The notes under the pieces are model-generated. The model did not search any database and was not told where the DNA came from. It saw only the letters and a list, made by a program, of their open reading frames with translations. DNA of 64,000 nt, taken from Cryptomeria japonica. Its lineage: Eukaryota; Streptophyta; Pinopsida; Cupressales; Cupressaceae. A program made the translations under genes and the position numbers. Where the stretch lies: assembly GCF_030272615.1 (NCBI RefSeq), contig NC_081413.1, forward strand, positions 721,014,367 to 721,078,366. The letters run 5' to 3'. Below are positions 24,089 through 36,487 of the stretch, in pieces (the stretch's first letter is position 1; each line of letters starts with the position of its first letter).

Positions 24089-24717
24089 TTACATGTGATG
24101 TCCCAATCTTAGTGAGGACTTTAGAGTTGATGAGTTAGCTTATTTATTGGACCCTCATAGGCTAACAGGGTATGGATAGAGGGTCATGGAGACAGTGGAT
24201 GGAGGATGATGTTCTTCAGTTCAATGTTGGGTTCAGTTCAGGCTTCGTTTGAGCAGTTTCTGACTCCGATTGAGGGATTTGCTATTTATAGCATTTTGGC
24301 TATTTTTAGATGGGAAGTTGGCTATTTTTAGACAGGCCCTTGGTCACATGGGTTTTGTGAGCTTTATCTCCAGCTTCTGACAGTTCATCTTTTGGAGTCA
24401 CATTGAGAGAGATATTAATTTTTCAGTGGATTAGAGGTTATATTTAATTAATGACGTTTATTATAAAGTCACATTGACTTTTTAATAAAATATTTCACTT
24501 AAATTTATTTAAGTGACTTTTTAATTTTCTCTATAGTTGGGCGCCCATTTTGTTAATTTTTTACAACCCTAAAAGCAACCCTAAATGGCAAATCGTGGAT
24601 TTTGCATAAAGCCACCCCTTTTGAGAAATCAAATTCGTTATTGTTGATTACTTGATATCTGATTCCTCTCTGGGTTTTGGAGCTTGAGGGTTTCAGATTG
24701 GATTCTTCATTTGAGAA

Positions 24718-25569
24718 TGTTAAAGATGATAGCTTTAGTCAGATAAGTATGATCATGAATGAGACTTACATCATTGGAATGATTTATATATGTATACCAA
24801 TATACATAATAATAATAATAATAATTGAGTTTATTATTATTATATTTATTAATATACATACATTAATAACCATGTCATGAATAAACTAAATTCGACTGAA
24901 TGATTAAATGGCTGATCATACATCGATCATCATCTTCCACGTATAAATCTGTGTTCACCAATCTGCATTGAATATCGTGCATTATCTAAACCCTGTCGAT
25001 AGTGTGTATCGACTACTTTCATTGATTTACCATAATCGATAATGTGTATCGATTTACCATAATCGATAATGTATATCGATTAATGATTCTTCATTTTAAC
25101 ATACCGATTGTGAATCGGTTATGTTAAATGAATTGTTAACTATCGATAATGAATCGGTTTTGTAAATGAATTGGTTGTGTTAATGGATTATAAACTACCG
25201 ATTATGAATCAGAATGATGTTTGTAATAATTAATGAATAGACATATCGGTGGAGAGACATGTCTCCACACGTGTGGAGACATGTCTATCCATGGATGTGT
25301 CTTCTCACCCATTTATATAATCCACGAATAGATTGGTGAAAGGTGTTACAGCAATCGATAAGTACATGCCTTTGAAGATCGGTCCATTCTTCACACTCAA
25401 CAATAGAATCATACTTGGCGAATAAAATTACTGTGTGCATTTATTATTTCCTCCTTACACTTGCAGCAACCTGCAAGATTCATAGGTTAGTAAGAGCATC
25501 ATTTGTGAAACATAAAAAGTAAAAGATACCTCTAATTCTATCTACTAAGAAATCTGATCTACATAAACA
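24718..25569 (+). repeat. 5' LTR of copia B (852 bp)
   Basis: It starts TGTTAAAGATGATAGC and ends CATAAACA directly before the primer-binding site. It holds AT-rich trinucleotide runs near 24800 and a cluster of ATCGATAATG/GAATCGGTT motifs at 24990-25210, part of which is missing from the 3' LTR. GAGACATGTCTCCACACGTG near 25255 is part of a strong inverted repeat. Confidence 0.93.
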
Positions 25570-25580
25570 TGGTATCAGAA
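25570..25580 (+). promoter_or_regulatory. Primer-binding site of copia B
   Basis: TGGTATCAGAA directly follows the LTR end, the plant initiator tRNA-Met type. Confidence 0.9.
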
Positions 25581-25671
25581 CAAGGTCAAGGAAGATCTGA
25601 TTAGATTTGAGATAGTAGATTATCTAGACTATCATTTTGCTCTTAAGAAAAATCACATTCCTTTCTTTATA

Positions 25672-26527
25672 ATGGCAAGCGGAGTTAGATTCGAAGATCG
25701 TCTTGAAGGAGCGTCTAACTTTGTATCATGGAAGTTTAGGATCATGCTTACCTTAAAAGAAAATGAACTAGATTCATTTATAAAGGGAAACATACCTGAA
25801 CCAAACGATGATGTTGAGAAAATTCAATGGAACAAGAACAATGGAAAAGCCATGAAAATGATCGTGGGTGCAGTTAGAGAACATATAGTTCCAGTTATTT
25901 CAAAGTATGACATAGCATACCACATGTTCAAATCACTTGAAGACATGTATGAAATAAACAATACTAGCAGAGCTCTCACATTGAAAAGACAACTCCATCA
26001 TGTGAAGATGAATAAGGGAGAAACTATCACATTATATTTTATGAGGATCACTGAATTAAGGGACCAACTTTCTACAATCGGTCATCTAATTGACGACAAG
26101 GAATTAACGTTGATGGCTCTAAATGGACTCCCAACTTCATGGGAATCATTTATTCAAGGAATAAGTGCACGTTTAAAGCTCCCCAAGTTTGATCGGTTGA
26201 AGAGGATTGCATTCAAGAAGAATCCAAATTGATCACCAAAGGGATTGACCAAAATATCACCAATGAAGATATTCATGTGTTGAACTCACTCTCACAAGAA
26301 AGGGAAAAAGAGGAACTTCAAGAGGAAGAAGGACAAGGGCACCAATAGAAAAGGCTCTTCGAAAAGGAGGATGGACATATCCCAAGTGCAGTGTTTCAGA
26401 TGTGATAAGTATGGACATTATGCCCTGAAGTGTCCGGATAGGCCAAAACAACAAGCCTCCATTGTTGAAATTGAAAAAGCTAGCATGGAGAATGAACCTG
26501 AGAAGTTTGTCTTCTATTTAGCCTTAT
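25672..26527 (+). pseudogene. Copia B gag
   Basis: ATG at 25672 opens a 186-codon frame. It contains a gag domain of the UBN2/DUF4219 kind: FEDRLEGASNFVSWKFRIML near the start, then TLKRQLHHVKMNKGETITLY and LMALNGLPTSWESFIQGISA. A frameshift near 26225 moves the rest into another frame, where a basic segment precedes the zinc knuckle CFRCDKYGHYALKC (C-x2-C-x4-H-x4-C, about 26390-26440). LTR K follows within a few codons of the end of the aligned gag. Confidence 0.9.
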
Positions 26528-26532
26528 CAAGC

Positions 26533-27948
26533 TGAAAGATCCCTGATGGATCTCTTTTACTAATCTGCTGTAATTTTTATTATTTTAAATTGATTTTTCC
26601 TGCTTATTAATATTTTCTTTCAGAAATAGACAAAAGTTGCAGAAGGGTTGGATTCTTTTTGTATTTTGATAATTTTTCAACAAGTAAATAATGAAGTACA
26701 GGTACATGAACAAAGTACTGAAAATGAAGTTCATATACAGCCAAAACAAATTCGATTCAGGGCAGATTTCTGGATATAAAATCAAATATTTGACCAGATG
26801 AAGATTTCCAATAATTCAGGAAGATTACAATCAGGAATAATCCTAACCTGAATGCTAAAAGAGTAACATAACTAGGAATGAAGCTGCGGCAAGATTCCAG
26901 CCCTCCAAGTGCTGCACGTGGGAAGGAAAGTGGCTGCCAAGTACAGCCGTACGGCTGCCAAGTACACCCAACTGGTTAGAAACCCCAAACCCCATGCTGA
27001 ACTTTGTCAAAATCGCTGAACCTCCAGAAAGAATGTCGTACAATCTCTAAGATGCTAATAGCTGCAAGCAAATCCAAACCACTGTATTGGGGGCTACGTC
27101 CCAAACAGGCAAGGCATTGGGGTTGGCGTCCCAGATGCTGAAAAGCTCTTCGAGAGCCAAATCTCAAATCCAAGATGTAAAATGTATAAAAGATAATAAG
27201 AATTAGGTCTCAACTTCCTTATAACACCTTCCCACTTAGCTCGAACCCTAAAAGTGACTCAATGGGGCATTTAGGGTTAAAATGTTATATTTCTCATTTT
27301 AAGTTGCCAAGTGCATAGAAAATGACCTTTTTTCAAATATAAAGAAATTCGTTCACCAAAAGGATCTGAGTCAAAAGAGAAATATTTAGAAAAGTCCAAG
27401 ACCTTTCCAACGAGCTATTGCACCAAGGGATACGCATCCAAATGAGGCCAAAAACCCCTTATTACTCCAAAATGGCTATAAACATAGCCTTATTTAAATA
27501 ATTAAACGCTAACTTAGGAAATATTTAAATATATTAAAAATATATCCCAAATAGCTGTAGAAGGCTCAAATGACTCCAAAAGCCTGAAACAAAACCTGCC
27601 ACCTGTCTGTGACTGAAGTCGGAAATCATGGATCAACTGGCACTCTCATCCCTAAAATCTAGGGATGCTCCTAGAAACTAGGAAACACACCCAAATCTCC
27701 TGAAACTAAAACCATCAAAAAGGTCATGAATAACCTCATGGCTAGCAACTGTCACGACCTCCTAAAATTTAGGGATACCCCCTAAAATCTAGGAACTGCT
27801 CCAACCTGGCTCCAAATTGCCTGTAAAGCCAAAATCCAATCACTCTATGCACTGAATGAGTCCCAATCAACCTCTGCTAACCTACAAGACTCCAATGATA
27901 GGCCAACTCCTCCGTCTCTGATGTCCACTCTAGAAAGGGGACATGACA
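26533..27948 (+). mobile_element. Solo LTR K (1,416 bp, TSD CAAGC)
   Basis: It starts TGAAAGATCCCTGATGGATC and ends AAAGGGGACATGACA. Perfect 5-bp TSDs CAAGC lie at 26528-26532 and 27949-27953. It interrupts copia B between gag and protease. The start matches the minus-strand start of LTR J. No ORF of note inside; ACGGCTGCCAAGTAC repeats locally near 26940-26965. Confidence 0.93.
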
Positions 27949-27953
27949 CAAGC

Positions 27954-30900
27954 CAAGTCTCAACTAGCCTCAACACCTAGGTGATTGATAGTGGAGCCTC
28001 GTGTCACATCACCGGATTCAGAGAACACCTAGACACTATGGTAGAGAATTCTGATGAGGAAGTAACCATTGGGGACGATTCTAACTACCCAGTCAAAGGG
28101 ATTGGAACCTGTAACATAAATCTGAAATCAAGCATATCTCTTCAGCTCACAGGAGTATTATTTGTGCCAGGGATAAAGAGAAATACAGTATCCATTTCTA
28201 CACTTGAAGACAAAGGGTAAAGGATAACCTTTATGGAAGGCAAAGTTCTAGCATGGCCAAAGAACTTCATAATCAAGAAGGCTCATACTATAGGAGTCGG
28301 ACACGAATGCCTTTACAAACTATGCACTACTCCCACTCAAGCCCTAATCCATGAACTTCAAATTCAAACGAGATTTGACACGAAAGATTAGGGCATCTCC
28401 ATTTTTCATGCTCTACTCTCCATAGAGAAAATGGTGATTGGTTTGCCTAAGCTAAACCAAAATCATGAAGGAACATGCAAGGGTTGTGCCTTAGGAAAGA
28501 ATACAAAAGGAACTTTCCACACTAGTAATAGCAAATCTTAAAATGTATTAGAACTAATTCATTCTAAATTATGTGGACCCATATCTGTAACCTCCATAGG
28601 AGGATTCTTGTACTATGCAATATTTATAGATGACTTCTCTAGGAAAACTTGGATATATTTTCTTAAATGTAAAGAGTCTGAAGAAATCCTTATGAGGTTC
28701 AAGGAATTCAAAGCTCCTGTAGAAAACATATCAGGGAAGAAAATCAAAACATTAGGAACAGACAATGGGGGGGAATATACTTCAGACATTTTTAAGGAGT
28801 TCTGTGTAAATGCTGGAATTAGGAGGGAGTTTACTATACCTTATAATCCCCAACAAAATGGGGTGGGGGAAAGAAAGAATAGGACTATAGTAGAAGTTGC
28901 TAGAGGTATGATGTATGATCAAAATATAGAAACTTCATTTTGGGTCAAAGCCTCTAGAACAGTTGTCTACATCCAAAATAGATGTCCTCATTCACTTATA
29001 GACAACAAAACACCTGAAGAAGCATTCAGTGGCATCAAACCTGATATAAGTCATCTAAGAATCTTTGGTTGTCCTATGTACTTACATATACCTAAAGAAA
29101 AGAGGTCTAAGTTTGAACCCTCGGGCAGAAAAGGAGTGTTTGTAGGCTATAGTGAAACATCTAAAGCCTATCGGATATACATACCTGGTCAAAGATTAAT
29201 TGAACTTAGCAGAGATGTCATTTTTTAGGAAGACATTGCTTTCAAGAGATCTGATCAAGATCCTCCTAACAATATGGAAGAGAATTGTGCTCCTAAGATT
29301 TAGAGGGAGACTCCTGAAGAAATTGATAATGAAGATCAAATTGCTCCCTTAAATGAACCCAATAATGAAAACCGAAAGAGACCTCTTTGAACTAGGAAGA
29401 TGATTCAAGAAGCCAAGAATTATATAGCACCAAAGGGAACCTTCAGGGAAAGAAAGAGACCTCATAGATTCTCTAGTTATGTTGCCTTGATGAGTGAGAT
29501 CATAAATTCAGAACCATCCTGTGTTAAAGAGGCTCTCAATCATCAAGTGTGGAAAGATGCTATGTCAGAAGAGTATCAGTCCATTATAAAAAATGATGTC
29601 TAGGACATCGTACCAAGACCTAAATAAAAATCTACGGTATCATCAAAATGGCTCTTCAAGATCAAACATGTTGCAGATGGTAGCATTGAAAAACACAAAG
29701 CCCAGTTTGTTGCCAGGGGTTTCTCTTAGAAAGAGGGAATTGATTATGAAGAGACCTTTGCCCCCATTGCCCATTACACTTCAGTTAGAGCCGTAATTGC
29801 TATTGCGGCATCAAAGGGATGGAAGATCAATCAGATGGATGTGAAAACTGCATTCCTGAATGGCACAATTGAGGAGGAAGTCTATCTAGAACAACCTGAA
29901 GGATTTGTTATACATAAGGTTGAATCACATGTCTGCAGATTGAAGAAAGCTTTGTATGGACTCAAATAGGCCCCTAGAGCCTGGTATGAAAGAATTGATC
30001 ACTACCTCTTGGGGTTAGGTTTTTCCAAGAATGATGCAGATCCAAACTTCTACTTTAAGGTAATTGATGGTGATATGTTAATTCTTATTTTATATGTTGA
30101 TGACCTGTTAATCACATGAGAATATCACCTAATCACCCAATGTAAAAAGGACTTTGCTTCACAATTTGATATGAAGGATTTGGGTATCCTACATTACTTC
30201 CTTGGATTAGAAGTTTGGCAGCAAACAAATGGCATCACTCTGAATCAGGGAAAGTATACTATTGACATTTTGAAGAGGTTTGGAATGATGGAGTGCAGAC
30301 CCATGTCTACACCTATGGAAACAAATCTGCACAAATTGAAGGAAGCAGCAATAGACTCAGAATTTGCAGATCCCACTCTCTACAGACAGATAATTGGATC
30401 CTTGATGTATTTGGTCAACACTAGACCTGATATTTGTTATGTAGTGAATGCACTTAGCCAATTTATGTGTGAACCAAAGGAGATACATCTTGTTACAGCA
30501 AAACACATTCTGAGATACTTTTGAGGCTCAATTGGATATGGTCTTAGATACAAACATGTAGACCTAGATCTACATGGATACATTGACTCAAATTGGGCTG
30601 GAAGGGTGGTTGACCGCAAAAGCACATCAAGATGTTGCTTCAGTTTAGGATCAGCAATGATCTCATGGATCAGTAGAAAACAATCCTCAATTGCACAGAG
30701 CTCTACAGAAGTTGAGTACATTGCAACCTCCATGGGAGCAAGAGAAGCAGTGTGGATTAGGAAACTGCTTGTAGGACTATTTGGTCAGCCCTTGAATCCT
30801 ACTCTCATCCATTGTGACAACCAGAGTTGCATCAAGCTCTCAGTGAATCCAGTGTTTCATGATAGATCAAAACACATTGAGATTCCTTATCACTATGTTA

Positions 30901-31049
30901 GAAACATGGTAGAAAGGAATGTGATCCAGTTGGAGTATATTAGTACAAGTGATCAAACAGCAGACATCCTCACCAAGCCACTCTCCAAGATAAAAGTTGA
31001 ACACTTTCAGGATAAACTTGGTATGGTTGAAAATGTAAATTCAATTTGA
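27954..31049 (+). pseudogene. Copia B pol: protease, integrase, RT, RNase H, with many stops
   Basis: Protease: VIDSGASCHITGF (27981 on), preceded by a stop where Trp is expected. Integrase: CKGCALGKNTKGTF, then HSKLCGP, TDNGGEYTSDIFKEF and NPQQNGVGERKNR (about 28470-28900). The first catalytic Asp is Lys (HSKLCGP for HSDLCGP); the second Asp and the Glu remain. RT: QMDVKTAFLNGTIEEEVYLE near 29835-29895, LYVDDLLIT near 30090-30116 and MKDLGILHYFLGLEV at 30171 on. RNase H: WISRKQSSIAQSSTEVEYIA and DQTADILTKPL, ending at 31049. The listed pol segments share one frame but carry about a dozen stops, for example in GFSxKEGID, LKxAPRAW and RYFxGSIG. Confidence 0.93.
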
Positions 31050-32680
31050 GATTGAGTCTCTAATTATTTTATTTGTACTAATATTTAAAGATGTTTAATG
31101 TGTAAACTCTTTATTGTCATGTGTGTGACTTCATGGGCCCCTGTGGACATTGTTGAAAGGTGACGACTTTTCAATAATGAACACTTGTATCTAATTGATA
31201 TTGTGAGGTGACGACTTTACAATGATCAATTTTACTATCATGATCGATATCATGTGACTTGATATCTATGGACATATCATGATAGTTAATATCTCTTAGA
31301 CATTATGGTAGATATCATGAGACTTGATGTCAATAAATAGTCCATTATAACTTTGCAAGAGATCATCATGGTGGATATTATGAGTCTTAATATCCATGGA
31401 TATGCCATGATCTGATATCCATTATGGTAGTGTTGATATGTTTTTCATGCGCATGTGAACACAGAATAAAATACCAAGGTATCTTATCCTCTCTTGAACA
31501 AAATCTCTCGGATGCTGAAGATTTGCTTAAGGATCATTCGAGAAGACACCAACGTTCTTGTATGTAGGGTCTCTACATGTGGATAAGATCTTGTGGTTTA
31601 ATGTGATTATGCTGGAATCACAAGGGGACTTACATTTGATTGCCTGAACATTTAATCTGTTGGAACTCAAGTCCTATCTACTCACTAGGAGATAAAGAAA
31701 TATCGAAAGCATAGGGTTTAGAGAATCTATTCTAAGATCTAGAATGTAAGAAGGTAGATGAAGGACTAGGTGGGGTCCTGTTGATGTGTTTTTCATGCAC
31801 ATGCGAACACAGAATAAAATACCTAAAAGGTACCTTATCCTCTCTTGAACAAAGTTCCCGACTGCTGAAGATATCACCGAAGGATCTGTCGAGGCAACTC
31901 CAAGGTTCTGCTTTGTAGGATCTCTACTCGTGGATAAGCTCTCTGTGGTATGATGTGATTTTGCTGGAATCACAAGGGGACTTACACTTGATGACCTAAA
32001 CGTCTGATTTGCTTTGAATATTGCTGGAACACAGGATTTCACTAGCCTAGATTTTTTGAAAAAAGGAAAAAAGGATGAGGGCGAGGAAATGATCTAATTT
32101 TGAAACTAAGAATGTAGGAGCAATGAATGATCTTTGATGAAATTCTAACTAAGTCTTGTTTTGACATCCTAGGACCATCTCCACAAGGTTAGTGCGATCT
32201 TCAGAGGAAAGCTTTATGATGTTCAGATCATCGCTACAGGCATAGACACCATCAGGTTGATGCATATCAGTGAAGAAGCGACAATTGAAGTTAGGCTTAC
32301 GCTGAATGATTCCAGTTGACTACACAAGGCAAGTCTGCAATCAACAAACTGCTAGTAGTATAGATATACAAATTTCACCATCAATCAAACACATTTCTTC
32401 CACTCATCTAATACCATGAAATCAAATCTGAGAAGTATAAAGACCATGCAAATTGTTGAATCGACCCATAGATTTCACCATTTCTTCAATGAAGTTTACA
32501 AGTCTTTTACAACAACATCTTGGCAACAATCCTTGCCTTATCTTTCTATTCTACTCTAATTGCTATACTATTAACTGACTTATTCACTATTTCTAACTAT
32601 TCACCTTCTAACTCCTAACTAACTATTCTCTATTAGCTAACCATTGACTAACTATTAGCCTTTACAAATGAGGAGCCAGG

Positions 32681-32692
32681 GCTTATATAGTG
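32681..32692 (-). promoter_or_regulatory. TATA-like promoter block of LTR F
   Basis: The minus strand reads CACTATATAAGC, followed by CTCATTTGTAAAGGC. The same block (CTCTATATAAAG then TTTCATTTGTAAAGG) recurs in LTR E near 38811-38824, and ACTATATATACC then CTCATTTGTAAGAG recurs in H near 53588. Conserved position suggests the true LTR promoter. Confidence 0.6.
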
Positions 32693-33052
32693 CCCACAAT
32701 ACAATTCAATGGCTTAGATCAATTTGAGATCAATGGCCAAGATTTACAATGAAACCCTAATTAAGGTTTGTTACAACAAACTCAATTCTAGCCAATGAAA
32801 TAATTGCATTATTTGGACACATGTCTTCTCTAGAATATTCGACCAATGGAGAACCGGGGTAGGTACATCGAAGTTTGTGCCATCTCCCACGAGTCAGGTA
32901 CATTGAATCTGAACATGCTGAAGTGGACCAACCCGACTGGAGGAGTGATGACTGGGATGCCACCTTGTCTGACACTTGTAACTTGGTAGATATTCAATTT
33001 GATGTTGTTGAGAAGCTAGCTTTAATTAACTCTTCTGAAACTGTCTGCTTCT

Positions 33053-33295
33053 TCAACGAACCCTTGCTTTAACTTCCTTTGTCTTCGACATGCAGGATGG
33101 ATGGTGTACCTTTCCTTCGAATGCTGAACTGGAAGAGGTCATCCCTGATGATGCTGGACCGGAGAAGGCCGTCCTTGATGATGCTGGGCTGGAGAAGGTC
33201 ATCCTTGTTGATGCCGGACTGGAGGAGGTCGTCCTTGATGATGCTGAACTGGAGAAGGTCGTCCTTATCTTGGCTTGATCTTCTTTCATCTGCAA
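33053..33295 (-). other. Short frame over a 30-bp tandem repeat in LTR F
   Basis: A 30-bp unit (GAGAAGGTCGTCCTTGATGA plus TGCTGGACTG on +) repeats nearly five times over about 33127-33270. Because the unit is a multiple of three, frames on both strands stay open. The minus frame (Ser/Thr/Ala-rich, units like SSRTTFSSPA) begins directly after TTTGTTTTGCAG, a good 3' splice site, at the point where LTR H carries its long reading frame. Whether it is translated is unknown. Confidence 0.5.
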
Positions 33296-33414
33296 AACAA
33301 ATCAAAAGATGATTAAGGACGCATAATAAATTCATTTCAACATAATATTTCACACCTTAAATCATCAACAAAAGATAATAAAATGAAGTTAGTTCAAGAC
33401 TCTTTCCAGGGAAT

Positions 33415-35860
33415 AAGAATTTCGCCTTGGACCCTCTGGAGGGCTCAGGAGCGAATTTTGCATTCCTGGCTCATTTAGACCTCCTTTCAACGTTACCTCA
33501 CAATGAGCTCCTCGCTTGGCCCCAACAAGGTGAAAAATAGCAGTTTCAAAGGATTTCGCCTTGAACCCTTTGGAAGGGTCAGGAGCGATTTTCTTGATTA
33601 GGCCTCAATTACCCCATTTTTTCACTCCAAAATCCTCCGGAAGGTGAGCATATGCTTGTTTTAGTCCAAAAAAGTCTAGGGATCCATCCTTTTAGCTTCT
33701 CACATGGGCAAATTAGGTGATAATGAGAATTTCGCTCTGGACCCTTTGGAAGGGTCAGGAGCGAAATTCCTTCTTTAGGCTTTATTTTACACTTCCTTTA
33801 CTTCAATTCACCCTACAAGGCAAGAATATCTCACCCCAACCTCAACCATGCCATAGGTATCAACATTTTAGCTTCACTCAAGGGAAAAATGGTTGATTTG
33901 GAGAATTTTGCCCTGGACCCTTTGGAAGGGTCAGGAGTGAATTTCTCTCTTTGCTTGTTTTCCTTCACTTCAACTCATCTTGCAAGGCTTAAACAACCTC
34001 TCTCTAGTCTTTTCATGCCTTAGGAATCAAAATCTTGTCTTGACATAAAGAGGAAATAGTGACTTTGATGAATTTCGCTCTGGACCCTTTGGAAGGGTCA
34101 AGAGCGAAATTCACTTTTTGCTTGCCTATTCACACTAAATTTCACTTTCTTCACTTCACTTCATCTGGAATCCCCCATATTGAACCCACTTCTCAACTTG
34201 GCAACATTGGTTCGATCTTCACAAGGCCCAAAAAGGAGAATTCGCTCAAGAAACTAGCCAGGGACAGGACCTATCTAGAATTTCGCTCTAGACCCTTTGG
34301 AAGGGTCAGGAGCGAATTTCTTGGTTTGGGCTAATTTCCATCATTTTCAACACCAATTAACTTCAAAAGGCAAGAACATGTCTCCTTGCACCCATCCAAG
34401 CCATGAAAACCTAACGTTTGACTAGACTTGCAAGGAAAATAGGTGGTTTCAAGATTTTCGCTCTGGACCCTTTGGAAGGGTCAGGAGCGAAAATCACTTT
34501 TTGGCTCAATTCCTTCAAGTTTGATAATAATTGACAATTTGGAGTCATTCCTAAGGCCTTCTTTAATCATGATCCACACTAGATTTGGCATGAAACTAAG
34601 GGAAAAGATAAGTTTTGCACAATTTTGCCCTGGACCCTCTAGAAGGGTCAGGAGCGAATTTCCCTTTCTAGCCCAAAATCATAAATTTTTTGAGACAACA
34701 ATCAATTCAAGGACAATCTCAAGGGCATCCCTCACCTTGGTCTAGGCATGGCTTGGTACAAATTTTGGAGAAAATGATGGGTTTTAGGATTTTCGCTCTA
34801 GACCCTTTGGAAGGGTCAGGAGCGAAAATCTTGTTTTAGGCTTATTCCTCCATCATTTCAACTTGAATCCACCTTAAAAGGCAAGACAACACTTATCCTC
34901 ACCCATCCAAGCTACAAAAACCCAAGTTTGACTTGACTTTGCTAGGAAAATAAGGGATTTTAGGAATTTCGCTCTGGACCCTTTAGAAAGGTCAGGAGCA
35001 AAACTCACCTTCTTGGCTAAAATCCTTCATTTTTTCAATCCCACTCTTCCTTACAAGATACATTGCATCATTTTTCATCCAAGGAACAAGGATTGAAGCC
35101 TAACCAAGGTCAAAAAACAAGGTTTACAAGGAATTTCGCTCTGGATCCTTTGGAAGGGTCAGGAGCGAAATTCCCTCTCTAGGGTTGAAATTTCATCTTT
35201 TGTTGCTTTCCTTCATTCCTCAAGGCAAGAATATGTTTATCCTTCCTCCAACATGCCTTGGACACTAAGAACTTGGCCTAACAAGGAAGACAATGAGGTC
35301 CATGAAGATTTTTGCTCTGGACCCTTTGGAAGGGTCAGGAGCGAAAATCATGATTTGAGCTTGATTCTCCATTTCTCCAACTCCAAACCACCTCAAGAAG
35401 CAAACTTAGATCATTCTCCACCTAAGGAACAAGGATTGGATCCCAAACAAAGTAGCAAAAGAGGTTTATAGTGAATTTCGCTCTGGAACCTTTGGAAGGG
35501 TCAGGAGCGAAATTCTCTTTTAGGCTAAAATCTTGCTCTTCAAAATCATCCAACTCCATCTCAAGGCAAAAACATACCAATTCATTCACCAACATGCCCT
35601 AGAAACCAACACTTAGTCAAAATTTGAAAGGAAATGAGAGCTACAAAGATTTTCGCTCTGGACCCATTGGAAGGGTCAGGAGCGAAAATCACTTTTTGGG
35701 TTGGATCCTTGACTTCATTTTCACATTTCTTCATTCAAACAAGCGTTTTTTACCTTCATTCAAGCCTGGGAATGCGTTATTTCTAGGTTTTGGTCAAAGT
35801 AGAATGTCTTATGGAGAATTTCGCTCTGGACCCTTTGGAAGGGTCAGGAGCGAAATTTGA
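33415..35860 (+). repeat. Array of 15 hairpins in LTR F, spacing about 167/176 bp
   Basis: Each unit contains TTTCGCTCTGGACCCTTTGG followed by AAGGGTCAGGAGCGAAA, a self-complementary stem (GAATTTCGCTC...GAGCGAAATTC and GGACCCTT/AAGGGTC) around a TGG loop. Centres lie near 33437, 33572, 33748, 33924, 34091, 34299, 34474, 34641, 34809, 34985, 35152, 35328, 35494, 35669 and 35837. Spacings are mostly 166-168 or 175-176. Between hairpins each unit has a poorly conserved spacer with AAGGCAAGAA-like and CATGCC-like phrases. Confidence 0.95.
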
Positions 35861-36487
35861 CATTTTGGTCTCTCCGTCAGGATCATTTTATGGAATATAA
35901 CATTTAAGTATAAGAAAGAAGGAGGACTTATACTTTAAGTTATATCCCATATATACTTTCAGGATGTTTGAGAGTGGTTTCGGACCTCCAGGAGTTATAT
36001 TGCAAAATCTAGTTTTTGGAGGATTCTTCAATTTTCCAAACTTAGTCAAATTTCAGGATTAGGACATTCCAAACAGCCAAATTTCAGGATCGGGACATTC
36101 CAGACTTAGCCAAATTTCAAGGCATTTGAAGATCAGGATGACATTTCAAACTTCATCACTCACCAACTCGACCTAGCTCGGACCTTCAAAAATGATACCC
36201 ACTCACAAAGCAAGACACAATTAGCAACGAGAGCAAAACCAGGCCCTAAGGAAGACTCTCAAAGAAACCCTAATTCTGGGGCCCTGTGGACTCACCCTGG
36301 CTCAAGCAAAGCCTGCAATCCAATGATCCCCTCGACAGCACTCATCCTGCAAAGGCTAATAGACAAAACCCTAAAAGACCTAGAAAACAAACCCTAGAAA
36401 GCAAAAAGCAAGGGTCTCCATTTGCAATGGGGCGATGTGTGAATACGTCACAACAGGTCCTACTGGGCTAGGTCTCACCATCAGACC

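Larger units (their letters stand above)
31779..36455 (-). mobile_element. Solo LTR F (4,677 bp, TSD GGTCC) with 15-unit hairpin array
   Basis: On + it starts TGTTGATGTGTTTTTCATGC and ends GAATACGTCACAACA. Perfect TSDs GGTCC lie at 31774-31778 and 36456-36460. It sits inside LTR E, a relative with the same ends. It holds no gag, pol or second pair of LTR ends, so it is one very long solo LTR. Read on minus the order is terminus, hairpin array, a 30-bp repeat with a short frame, TATA block, U5-like end. Confidence 0.94.

Noticed and set aside
24094-24717. A separate promoter-like region left of copia B
   Set aside because: It is better explained as the left part of solo LTR J, whose other part follows copia B.
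32757-33072. Short frames near the LTR F promoter block
   Set aside because: They overlap sequence homologous between F, E and H that is not conserved as protein.
33415-35860. CRISPR-like array (regularly spaced palindromic repeats)
   Set aside because: The repeats lie in a plant LTR flanked by a TSD, the spacers are related degenerate sequence about 130 bp long, and no cas gene is present.
31779-36455. F as a full-length LTR retrotransposon
   Set aside because: No internal second pair of LTR ends, primer-binding site, or gag/pol; only outer ends with a TSD, hence one LTR.
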